Shown here one piece after another: positions 1 through 7,024 of a stretch of DNA of 19,991 nucleotides (position 1 is the first letter of the stretch; each line of letters opens with the position of its first letter). Source of the DNA: Pullilachnospira_A gallistercoris. GTDB taxonomy: Bacteria > Bacillota > Clostridia > Lachnospirales > Lachnospiraceae. The notes under the pieces are model-generated. The model saw only the letters and a program-made list of their open reading frames with translations. It was not told the origin of the DNA and did no database searches. The position numbers and the translations under genes were made by a program. The stretch spans positions 1 through 19,991 of the forward strand of contig DVHM01000052.1 in NCBI GenBank assembly GCA_018712125.1. Reading direction: 5' to 3'.

Positions 1-1731
1 CTTCTTCTCGTCGAACACCAGCTTCTTTACCGCGTAGAGGGAATCCGCCACATTGGCGATGCCGAAGCCCTGAGGCCCGGTAAAGTTGTAGACGCAGCCG
101 CCCTGCTCGCAGGTCTTGCCGCGCTTGATGCAGTCGTCCACCATGGAAGCCAGAAACGGCAGCGGTGCCCGGTCTGCATGAGCCTGATCGATGGAGTTGT
201 CCGCGTTGACCAGCAGGGAGATAAAGTAATTCTGCTGGGTCTTGTAGGCATCGTAAAATTCCTCAAAGGTCTGCATCTGCTCCACGTCGCCGGTCTTGGG
301 TCCGATCTGCTCCCCGCAATCCATACCATTCGAGAATACCATCTCCAGCGGGCGGCACATGTTATAGAACGCAGCGTCATGCCATCCCCAGGTCTTGCCC
401 GCCTTCTGAGGCTCCACGCAGCCGATGATGTTGTAGGTTCTGGCATCCTCCAGAGTCAGGCCGCGGCTCATCAGCGACGGGATGATAACCTCATCGTTGT
501 AGTATGCCGGCAGACCGATGCCTGTCCTGGTCAGTTCCGCCGCCCGAACCAGAAGTTCATGGGGCGATCCGTTCCACACCCGGATGGACAGAGAAGGCTG
601 GGGCAGGAACACATGGGCGGAAGCGTCAATGCACATGAAGGAGAGATCGTTGGTTACATCCAGCCCCTCCGCGTTCTGGCCGCCCACAATCAGGTTCTGG
701 AACAGGCTGTAACCAGCAAATCCCTTGGCGCTCTCCGCATCTCTGCACTTGTTCAGGTCATTGAGCTTGACCCACACACAGTCGATCAGTTCCTGGGCCT
801 GCTCTCTCGTCATCCGGCCCGCTTCCAGATCCGCCTGATAATAGGGGTACATATACTGATCAAACCGTCCCGGGGAGATCGAGTGTCCCGAGGACTCCAT
901 CTGCAGAAGCTGCTGCACAAACCAGAAACTCTGACAGGCCTCCCAGAAAGTCTCCGCCCCCTTAGCCGGCACTCTCCTGCAGTTTGCCGCGATGGTCAGA
1001 AGCTCCTGCTTTCTCGTCCCATCCCCGCATTTTGCCGCCTGGCTCTCCGCCAGATCCGCGTAGCGGTTCGCGTATCGGATAACCGCCGCGCAGCTGATCA
1101 GCATGGATTCCAGCAGCACATGCTTCGTGGCATAATCCGCGTCTCCCACGCTGCAGCCCGCCAGTTCCTGACGAACTTCCTCCATGATACCCTCGAATCC
1201 CACGGCCAGCACCTTCTCATACTGCACCGTCACATGTCCCACACCATTGTAGAAATAATTGCCCGGCGTGAACATGTTGTGGGCCATGGCCCGCAATGTC
1301 TCCGGCGCCATGTAGGATGTGGCCAGCTCGCTGGTGGTCTTTCCCTTCCAGTACTTGTCCACCTCGGCGATCTCCTTTTTCGCCTGTTCCGATATGTAGA
1401 AGGGATCCGCCTCTCGGGTGGCCACCGTGTCAAACTCCGATTCCAGCCACTCAAAGGAGAACTCCGGGAATGTCTGACAGCCCCGTGGCGCGATGGTGGA
1501 ACTGCCCACAATCAGCTCCTCCTCACGGATAATAATCGGAATGTGGTCGAGAATATGGGCAAAGGCCTTCGCCTTGCGCATGACTTCCGGCTCATCCTCC
1601 GTCTGCCGGTAGGATTCCGTAAGCAGCACTGCCCTGGCCGACTCGATCTCCGGCAGCTTCGCGTACAGGTGCTCCACCAGGCGGGTAATCCGCTCACTCT
1701 TTGGCACCTTCACACTGTTATACTTTGCCAT
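1..1731 (-). CDS. Glycyl radical enzyme, diol/hydroxyproline dehydratase-like (3' end outside window)
   Basis: Reading the minus strand from ATG at 1731 gives 577 codons with no stop. Only the N-terminal part of a roughly 800-residue family is present, and the C-terminal glycyl-radical loop lies off the left edge. The pyruvate-formate-lyase-type barrel carries the thiyl Cys438 and general base Glu440 in the motif GCVEPQ, followed by GWHD (Asp452). The loop ESSGHSISPGRFDQYMYPY and a GGCVYNFTGPQGFGIANV block also match B12-independent glycerol/propanediol dehydratases, choline lyase and hydroxyproline dehydratase. Such enzymes eliminate water, amine or sulfite from small hydroxylated substrates after activation by a radical-SAM partner, which is not in view. 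The ribosome site AGAGAGG lies about 8 bases before the ATG. The superfamily is certain but the substrate is not. The long plus-strand frame over this gene is its antisense shadow. Confidence 0.93.
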   Translation of the reverse strand, partial: MAKYNSVKVPKSERITRLVEHLYAKLPEIESARAVLLTESYRQTEDEPEVMRKAKAFAHILDHIPIIIREEELIVGSSTIAPRGCQTFPEFSFEWLESEFDTVATREADPFYISEQAKKEIAEVDKYWKGKTTSELATSYMAPETLRAMAHNMFTPGNYFYNGVGHVTVQYEKVLAVGFEGIMEEVRQELAGCSVGDADYATKHVLLESMLISCAAVIRYANRYADLAESQAAKCGDGTRKQELLTIAANCRRVPAKGAETFWEACQSFWFVQQLLQMESSGHSISPGRFDQYMYPYYQADLEAGRMTREQAQELIDCVWVKLNDLNKCRDAESAKGFAGYSLFQNLIVGGQNAEGLDVTNDLSFMCIDASAHVFLPQPSLSIRVWNGSPHELLVRAAELTRTGIGLPAYYNDEVIIPSLMSRGLTLEDARTYNIIGCVEPQKAGKTWGWHDAAFYNMCRPLEMVFSNGMDCGEQIGPKTGDVEQMQTFEEFYDAYKTQQNYFISLLVNADNSIDQAHADRAPLPFLASMVDDCIKRGKTCEQGGCVYNFTGPQGFGIANVADSLYAVKKLVFDEKK

Positions 1732-1758
1732 AGCATTACCTCTCTCGAAAAACAACAT

Positions 1759-1804
1759 AATCCCACATAATTCCTCTCCATTATAGAGGGCTTAATGTGG
1801 GATT
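1759..1804. promoter_or_regulatory. Large dyad (probable operator) over the GRE promoter
   Basis: Outer arms AATCCCACAT (1759-1768) and ATGTGGGATT (1795-1804) are perfect 10-bp inverted repeats. Inner arms CCTCT (1773-1777) and AGAGG (1785-1789) continue the dyad with a one-base shift. The -10 hexamer sits in the centre and the right arm touches the -35 hexamer. Transcription should begin inside the dyad, so the RNA would carry only about half of it. A DNA-binding site for a repressor is therefore more likely than an RNA hairpin. The regulator is not identifiable here. Confidence 0.7.
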
Positions 1805-1809
1805 GTCAA
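1780..1809 (-). promoter_or_regulatory. Sigma-A promoter of the GRE gene
   Basis: On the minus strand a perfect TTGACA (1809-1804) is followed after 18 bases by a perfect TATAAT (1785-1780), about 50 bases before the GRE start codon. The flanking DNA at 1805-1915 is AT-rich with A/T tracts that could act as an UP element. This is one of the strongest promoter matches in the window. Confidence 0.85.
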
Positions 1810-1980
1810 CGATTTTTTGGGGATTTTGGTCGTTTTTCGAGGATTATCATGTTGGCTTTTTAATTTTTGTTGAGTTGCGACAATTTAAAATGTGGCTTTT
1901 ATTGCGTTTTGCACATTTCATGGATCTTTGTACACCGGCGTCCTCTCACTTGGCAAAGGGAGAATCATTTCCCGGAAAAC
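1810..1980. other. Non-coding part of the 1732-2064 intergenic gap
   Basis: The 333-base gap between the GRE gene and the transporter gene holds the GRE ribosome site, the dyad/promoter at 1759-1809 and the transporter terminator at 1981-2038. What remains is AT-rich DNA with runs of T on the plus strand. Small open frames here lack a ribosome site and recognisable protein composition, and I see no gene in it. Confidence 0.6.
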
Positions 1981-2038
1981 AAAAAAAGCGCCGGGGATAC
2001 CGGTACACATCGCAATGTATACCGTATTCCCAGGCGCT
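1981..2038 (-). terminator. Rho-independent terminator of the YeiH-family gene
   Basis: On the minus strand the outer arms AGCGCC and GGCGCT and the inner arms GGTATACAT and ATGTGTACC (one G-T wobble) form a long, nearly continuous stem around a TGCG loop. A run of seven T follows at once (plus-strand A run at 1981-1987). It begins 26 bases after the transporter's stop codon. It should separate the transporter transcript from the GRE gene downstream. Confidence 0.88.
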
Positions 2039-2064
2039 CCTCTGTTTTCTTCCGCGGGCAGATA

Positions 2065-3126
2065 TTACCAGATGCCCAATACATGCTGCATCAGCAGGCT
2101 GACCGCCGTGATGCCTACCCAGCAGCAGAATCCCATGGCAATCGGTTTTCCGCCGGTTTTTACCAGCTTCACAATGTCCGTATTCAGGCCGATAGCCGCC
2201 ATGGCAAGAACGATGAAGAACTTGCTCACGTCCTTCAAGAAAGAGAACACGCTCTCCGCCGCCCCATAGGCCGCCGTTCCCTCTCCGAAAACCGCATACA
2301 CCACCGTGGTAATCACGGAAGCCAGCACGAAGTACAGGATGAACATCGGGAAAATCTGTTTCAGATCCACCTTTTTGCCGCCCTCCTGCAGCTTCTCCTT
2401 TCTCGTCCGAATGAAAGCCAGCACCAGCGTGATCGGAATGATGGCCAGCGTTCTGGTCAGCTTGACCGTTACCGCTGTATCCAATGTCTGAGATCCCAGG
2501 CCCCACATACTGTCCCAGGTGGAGGCCGTCGCCGTCACGGAGGAGGTATCGTTTACCGCCGTCCCGGCGAAAATTCCGAAAGCCTCCCCTGTATCGTGGG
2601 AAAATCCCAGCACAGAGCCCAGCACCGGAAACAGCAGCGCCGCGATCACGTTGAAAAAGAAGATAACCGAGATGGACTGGGCCACTTCCTCATCATCCGC
2701 GTCAATAACCGGCGCGGTGGCCGCGATGGCGGAACCGCCGCAGATGGAGGATCCCACGCCTACCAGTGTGGAGATCCGCCCGGGAATATGCATCAGCCTG
2801 TGCAGCACATAGGCGATGATCAGCGATGTGGCGATTGTGCTGACGATGATCGGCAGGGACTGCCGTCCCGTCTCCAGAATGACCGTGAGATTCATGCCGA
2901 ATCCCAACAAAATAACCGCCCACTGGAGGATCTTCTTTGAAGTGAATTTGATCCCCGCCTCAAAGGCGCTCTTGTCCTTGATAAAGAGCGTGATAACCAT
3001 ACCTGCCAGGATCGCGATAACCGCCCCTCCCACAATGGGGAACACCTGGCCCAGCAGCCAGGAGGGCACCGCAATCACAAGACATAAGAGAAATCCCTTC
3101 CAGGATGTTTTGATTTGTTCTGACAT
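2065..3126 (-). CDS. YeiH/UPF0324-family putative sulfate/sulfite exporter
   Basis: The protein has 353 residues, a normal length for the family, with about ten hydrophobic segments from residue 12 to the C-terminus and no cleavable signal. Family hallmarks are GVGSSICGGSAIAATAPVI (residues 122-140), the AGTAVNDTSSVTA block (187-199) and an AIGLNTD stretch near residue 311. Members are inner-membrane proteins annotated as putative sulfate exporters, and their transport substrate is poorly established. A relative near taurine and sulfonate genes has been proposed to export sulfur anions. The start is supported by AGAAAGGAA about 10 bases upstream. It lies upstream of the GRE gene on the same strand but has its own promoter and terminator, so any joint role is an inference. 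Confidence 0.9.
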   Translation of the reverse strand: MSEQIKTSWKGFLLCLVIAVPSWLLGQVFPIVGGAVIAILAGMVITLFIKDKSAFEAGIKFTSKKILQWAVILLGFGMNLTVILETGRQSLPIIVSTIATSLIIAYVLHRLMHIPGRISTLVGVGSSICGGSAIAATAPVIDADDEEVAQSISVIFFFNVIAALLFPVLGSVLGFSHDTGEAFGIFAGTAVNDTSSVTATASTWDSMWGLGSQTLDTAVTVKLTRTLAIIPITLVLAFIRTRKEKLQEGGKKVDLKQIFPMFILYFVLASVITTVVYAVFGEGTAAYGAAESVFSFLKDVSKFFIVLAMAAIGLNTDIVKLVKTGGKPIAMGFCCWVGITAVSLLMQHVLGIW

Positions 3127-3225
3127 ATCTTTTGTTTCCTTTCTAACTCTTCCGGCATCCGCTGCCGCCCCGCAAACTGCCGCGGCCCGGCGGCCTCAGA
3201 TACCCTGCCCAAGACACTGACGCCC

Positions 3226-3254
3226 ATTCTACCATTAAATAGGAAAGAAAGCAA
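3226..3254 (-). promoter_or_regulatory. Probable promoter of the YeiH-family gene
   Basis: On the minus strand TTGCTT (3254-3249), a 17-base spacer and TAGAAT (3231-3226) lie about 100 bases before the start codon. The match is moderate. The leader between promoter and gene is GC-rich and I see no riboswitch in it. Confidence 0.5.
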
Positions 3255-3273
3255 ACCTTTCAGCCCCGGATTG

Positions 3274-3291
3274 TGTATCTTATGAGATACA
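3274..3291. repeat. Short perfect inverted repeat between divergent promoters
   Basis: TGTATCT and AGATACA flank a TATG loop, giving a 7-bp perfect dyad. It ends 8 bases before the -35 box of the Rpn promoter and lies upstream of the transporter promoter. It is placed as a binding site for a local regulator would be. No T-run follows, so it is not a terminator. Confidence 0.4.
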
Positions 3292-3299
3292 TTTCCGCA

Positions 3300-3328
3300 T
3301 TGACAGTTTCTGCTTTATCCTCTATACT
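3300..3328 (+). promoter_or_regulatory. Sigma-A promoter of the Rpn-family gene
   Basis: TTGACA at 3300-3305, a 17-base spacer and TATACT at 3323-3328 form a near-consensus promoter. It lies downstream of the GTG at 3273 that opens the longest frame, so that GTG would not be on the transcript. This favours the ATG at 3399. Confidence 0.8.
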
Positions 3329-3398
3329 TTGTATATCTTTATATTTCTTTTCTTCACATCCATTTTTACTCACTTCTATTTTTCGAAAGGACGTTTCT

Positions 3399-4295
3399 AT
3401 GGACAAACAATTCTCAAAACACCGTTCTTCTTTAAACCATTCCGTATTTTCCAATGAGCTTGCAAATGCTACCGGCCCCATCGATTACGGCTTTACCAAC
3501 GATTACATGTTTCGGGCTATCCTGCAGAGAAACATGACCGTGTTGAAAGCTCTGATCTCATCCCTTTTGCATATCAAAATGGAAGATATTACAGAAATCC
3601 GGATTCAAAATCCCATTGAGCTCGGAAAAACTATTGAGAACAGGGACTTTATCCTCGACATCCATCTGATCATCAATAACAGCCATGCCATCAATCTGGA
3701 AATGCAGGTAGCGGACGAGCATGACTGGCCCGAGCGGTCTCTGTCCTATCTCTGCCGCAGTTTCGATCAACTCAATGAAAGCGAAGCTTATCGAAAAGCC
3801 AAACCGGTCATCCACATCGGTTTTCTCAATTATACCCTCTTTCAGGACGCGCCGGAATTCTACGCGAAATACTATATGATCAATGTGAAAAATCATCGTA
3901 TTTATAGTGACAAACCGGCCCTCTACGTGGTAGACTTAACTCATACAGATCTCGCCTCTGATGAAGACAGAAAATGGCAGATCGACTTCTGGGCAAAACT
4001 TTTCAAGACCACCACATGGGAGGAGCTGCGTATGATCTCCAGAGATAACAAATATATGACAGAAGCTTCCGAAGAACTCTATGAACTGAATTCTGATGAC
4101 GCCATCCGTGCGCGCTGCCGCGCCAGAAAAGATTACTACAACAACCTCCGTCAAACTCAGGAAGATTTCGCGGCTTTACAGGCGGAAATCACGGCGAAAG
4201 ATGCTGCCATTGAAGAGAGGGATGCCATCATCGCCGCTCTCCAGGCCCAGCTCGCAGAGAAAGAAGCGCAACTCAAAAAAGGAGAACAGCAATAA
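3399..4295 (+). CDS. Rpn-family PD-(D/E)XK nuclease / putative transposase-like protein
   Basis: The protein has 298 residues. The N-terminal part has the family opening DYGFTNDYMFRAIL (residues 29-42). The nuclease core has Asp87 in the FILDI strand and Glu101-x-Gln103 in the NLEMQV strand, matching the PD-(D/E)XK pattern of recombination-promoting Rpn nucleases. Residues 250-298 form a charged heptad coiled coil. The family is often labelled transposase, but no terminal repeats or target duplications are visible. E. coli RpnA-type members nick DNA and promote RecA-independent recombination, and the role here is unknown. The start at 3399 is chosen because AAAGGA sits 9 bases upstream and the promoter lies between it and the longer frame's GTG. 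The gene is more AT-rich than its neighbours, which may indicate acquisition. Confidence 0.88.
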   Translation: MDKQFSKHRSSLNHSVFSNELANATGPIDYGFTNDYMFRAILQRNMTVLKALISSLLHIKMEDITEIRIQNPIELGKTIENRDFILDIHLIINNSHAINLEMQVADEHDWPERSLSYLCRSFDQLNESEAYRKAKPVIHIGFLNYTLFQDAPEFYAKYYMINVKNHRIYSDKPALYVVDLTHTDLASDEDRKWQIDFWAKLFKTTTWEELRMISRDNKYMTEASEELYELNSDDAIRARCRARKDYYNNLRQTQEDFAALQAEITAKDAAIEERDAIIAALQAQLAEKEAQLKKGEQQ

Positions 4296-4321
4296 CACTG
4301 CTCTCCCCTTGTATACCGACA

Positions 4322-6817
4322 CTACTCAACCGTCACAACCGCTTCCGCTTTTCCAAGTGTTTCTGTCTCCACGGTAATCTTCGCCTCGCCGGCCTCGTAG
4401 CCACCGCGGACAACGATTTGCCATCTTCCCTGATAGGAGGTAAAGGTTCCGGTGGTGTAATTCTCCTCGGTGGAGGCTCTTCCGGTTCCAAATCCGGCCA
4501 GCTCGCCGGCGCCGGTCACTTCCGCCTTCGCTGTCACATCCGGGGCAGTGGGAACATAATTCCCATTCTCATCCACGATCTCCACAGTACCGTATGCAAG
4601 GCTCTCGCCGTTTGCAGCAATCTGTGTCTTCTCCAGCACGATCCGCAGCACTGCGGGTGTTCCGGCCGTGGTTACCTGATCTCTGGAAATTTCTACACCA
4701 CCTGTGTAGCTGATTGCCTCCAGAGTTCCCGGCTCATAGGTCAGCTCGAAGAGGGCTTTATTGTGATTCTCTTTTCCCGCCGGTTTTCTGCCAAGGCTCT
4801 GTCCGTTTAAGATCAGCTCCACCTCATCAGCGCCGGAATAAACTTCCACCTGAGCGGGAGAACCGCTCTCCGCCGGCCAGGTCCAGTGATTGCCGCCGTC
4901 GCTCCAGCCATAGCGTCCGATCAGTTCCACCTTGCCGTAATTTGCCGGGTTTTTGCTGAAAATATAAGTCTCCTTCGATCCCCACAGAATCCGATGGTAA
5001 GCGCCCTGAGGTTTCACATTTCCGCAGAGATCAAAATCTCCCGCCTGTGCCAGACGATAGGGATACTGTGTATAATTCAGCATCCGCGCCTGCATGGGAG
5101 CCTCCTCCGGTGTCGTGTAGATACATTTTCCGATACCGGCCTCGCCGATATAATCCATGCTGGTCCAGAGGAAATCGCCGATCAGATAGGGCAGTTTCTC
5201 CACATAGCCCCAGTATTCCTCAAATTCGCCGGGCTTGCTCTCGGTACAGCAGATGACGCGGTCCGGGAACAACTCATGGCTGGTCTCATAGTGATAAGAA
5301 AGGTAATTATAGCCCACCACATCCCAGTCCTTTACAAAGGGAGCCGTATACTCGGGCCAGATCTTCTTCCCGAAGGAATTGTCCAGGTTGACGAAACTTC
5401 CGCCGTTGGCCGCCACTTCCTCCGCCAGCGCTTTCCAGAATTTCTGCGTGTCCTCGTCGTTGAGCCCCTTAAAGAAAGAGCAGAGCGCGCCGCAGACGAG
5501 ACGGGAGGTATCGTACTTTCTCACAAAAGCTGCCAGTTCAGAGGAAACCTGATAACCGTTTTCCAGCCCGCCCTGCTCGGAGAGCTCGTTTCCGATGGAC
5601 CAGAAGCAGACAGATGGATGGTTGCGGTCCCGCAACAGCATCGCCTCCAGTTCCTGCTGCCACTCCTCATGGAAAAAGGTGGAAAAATCCAGCGCGTTCT
5701 TTTCCATGTTCCAGGTATCGAAGGCCTCATCGATAACGATCACGCCCAGCTCATCGCAGATGTCCAGCAACTGGGAAGACTGGGGATTGTGTGCCAGACG
5801 CAGCGCGTTGTAGCCGTTCTCCTTGTGGAGGCAAACCTTCCGATACTCGGCATCATAGTAGGACTCCGCCCCGAGAATACCGTTGTCGTGATGAATGCAG
5901 CCGCCCTTCAGTTTCAGGGTCTTTCCGTTTAGCATAAAACCATGCTTCGCGTCCGCCGCGATGGTGCGCACACCGAAAATTGTCTGAGCCTCATCCAGTT
6001 TTTCCTCTCCGGAGAAATCGTAATCAACGCCAGGCACTCCGCAGTCTTTGCCGCAGGTGTACAGCTCTGCTGACAGCTCATAGAGCGCCGGGTTCTCCGG
6101 ACTCCAGAGATCCGCCTCCTCCACCACAAATTTCTGTGTAACGGTCCGTGTATCCTCATCCGTCAGATAAATCTTCTGTACCCGCTGTGCCGCGATCTCC
6201 CTGCTTTCCTTCTTTCTGCAGATCAAGCGAAGCAGCAGCGCCTCCTTCTCCTCCGCCGTCCGTTTTTTCGCGCAGAGGGTAATCTGCGCTTTCATCGCCG
6301 CGTCATTTCCCGCCAGATGCTCCGTCGTGACAAAGATCCCGTCGGGGGCAATGTGCCGACGGCCGGAGGTAACCAGCTTCACGCCCCGGTAGAGGCCGGC
6401 GCCGGAATACCAGCGCCCGTTTGGCTGAGCGTCGTTGTTTACCGTTACCACAATCCGGTTGCTTCCCACCTTCACAAAGGGACGGATATTTACCCGAAAG
6501 GGCGTGTATCCGTAATGGTGCCGTCCCGCAGGGCTTCCGTTTACCGACACCCGCGTCAGACCGAAGCATCCGTCAAACTCCAGTTCCATCACATCCGCGA
6601 GCTCTCCCTCCGAAAACTCCAGCGTTTTTATGTAGGTTCCCACGCCGCCGCTGTAGAAACCGGCCTCTGCTCCGCCCTTTGCGTCGGCGGTCACGTCCTG
6701 CTCCACCATGAAATCATGGGGCAGATTGACCGTCTTTGTCTCCTTCGGCATCCCCGGAATCGAAGAGGGTTCTCCCTGCATGAATTCCCACCCGCGGTTC
6801 AGATTTTTTCTGTACAT
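4322..6817 (-). CDS. Glycoside hydrolase family 2 beta-glycosidase (beta-galactosidase/glucuronidase-like)
   Basis: This 831-residue cytoplasmic enzyme has no signal peptide. A jelly-roll sugar-binding domain (about 1-150) and an Ig-like domain (about 155-285) precede the catalytic barrel (about 290-590). The acid/base is Glu411 in FWSIGNELSE and the nucleophile is Glu526 in CCTESKP. A DUF4982-like region (about 600-710) and a C-terminal Ig-like domain (about 715-831) follow, as in many gut LacZ-related GH2 enzymes. Specificity among beta-galactoside, glucuronide and other beta-glycosides cannot be told by eye. The start is supported by AAGGAG about 9 bases before the ATG. The stop is TAG, 26 bases from the converging Rpn stop. 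It is divergent from the AraC gene at 7025, its likely regulator. Confidence 0.95.
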   Translation of the reverse strand: MYRKNLNRGWEFMQGEPSSIPGMPKETKTVNLPHDFMVEQDVTADAKGGAEAGFYSGGVGTYIKTLEFSEGELADVMELEFDGCFGLTRVSVNGSPAGRHHYGYTPFRVNIRPFVKVGSNRIVVTVNNDAQPNGRWYSGAGLYRGVKLVTSGRRHIAPDGIFVTTEHLAGNDAAMKAQITLCAKKRTAEEKEALLLRLICRKKESREIAAQRVQKIYLTDEDTRTVTQKFVVEEADLWSPENPALYELSAELYTCGKDCGVPGVDYDFSGEEKLDEAQTIFGVRTIAADAKHGFMLNGKTLKLKGGCIHHDNGILGAESYYDAEYRKVCLHKENGYNALRLAHNPQSSQLLDICDELGVIVIDEAFDTWNMEKNALDFSTFFHEEWQQELEAMLLRDRNHPSVCFWSIGNELSEQGGLENGYQVSSELAAFVRKYDTSRLVCGALCSFFKGLNDEDTQKFWKALAEEVAANGGSFVNLDNSFGKKIWPEYTAPFVKDWDVVGYNYLSYHYETSHELFPDRVICCTESKPGEFEEYWGYVEKLPYLIGDFLWTSMDYIGEAGIGKCIYTTPEEAPMQARMLNYTQYPYRLAQAGDFDLCGNVKPQGAYHRILWGSKETYIFSKNPANYGKVELIGRYGWSDGGNHWTWPAESGSPAQVEVYSGADEVELILNGQSLGRKPAGKENHNKALFELTYEPGTLEAISYTGGVEISRDQVTTAGTPAVLRIVLEKTQIAANGESLAYGTVEIVDENGNYVPTAPDVTAKAEVTGAGELAGFGTGRASTEENYTTGTFTSYQGRWQIVVRGGYEAGEAKITVETETLGKAEAVVTVE

Positions 6818-6851
6818 CTCGCTTCTCCTTTTCTGATATACTTCTTTCCCT

Positions 6852-6867
6852 TCCCTCTACAGAGGGA
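6852..6867. repeat. Short dyad in the GH2 leader
   Basis: TCCCTCT and AGAGGGA are perfect 7-bp inverted arms separated by AC, 35 bases upstream of the GH2 start codon. It may be an operator or a leader hairpin for the GH2 transcript. I could not pick a convincing -35/-10 pair for GH2 in the 207-base divergent region. Confidence 0.4.
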
Positions 6868-6953
6868 TGTACTGTGATATCTGCAATCATATCTCCTATA
6901 AACTTCCGTGTTTTTATCATACTTCCCTTTGCCGCCACTTTCTATTCCCATAT

Positions 6954-6982
6954 TTGCTTTTCTGTTCCCAATTTTATATAAT
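6954..6982 (+). promoter_or_regulatory. Promoter of the GH2-linked AraC gene
   Basis: TTGCTT at 6954-6959, a 17-base spacer and a perfect TATAAT at 6977-6982 lie 42 bases before the chosen start at 7025. The longer frame's first Met (6908) is upstream of this promoter, which excludes it. A small dyad TACAA-AC-TTGTA (6992-7003) lies just after the predicted transcription start and could serve autoregulation. Confidence 0.65.
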
Positions 6983-7024
6983 AGAGAAATCTACAAACTT
7001 GTAATTCACGAAAGGAGGCCACGA

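Noticed and set aside
178..1770. 530-codon plus-strand open frame opposite the GRE gene
   Set aside because: It is antisense to a protein with clear GRE active-site motifs. Its translation has no domain pattern and its start has no ribosome site. Long antisense frames are common over GC-rich genes.
1867..2940. 357-codon plus-strand frame opposite the YeiH-family gene
   Set aside because: The minus-strand protein has membrane segments and family motifs. The plus-strand translation is rich in His, Arg and Gln and has no recognisable domain.
3273..3398. N-terminal extension of the Rpn protein from GTG 3273
   Set aside because: The promoter TTGACA-17-TATACT lies inside this stretch, and a good ribosome site precedes ATG 3399.
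3399..4295. Rpn gene as part of an insertion sequence
   Set aside because: I see no terminal inverted repeats or target-site duplication. The transposase label is inherited from family naming.
4886..5932. 348-codon plus-strand frame opposite GH2
   Set aside because: It lies entirely within the GH2 gene, antisense, without a ribosome site or domain.
6908..7024. N-terminal extension of the first AraC protein
   Set aside because: The promoter and an AAAGGAGG ribosome site lie inside it, and the extra residues look like translated leader.
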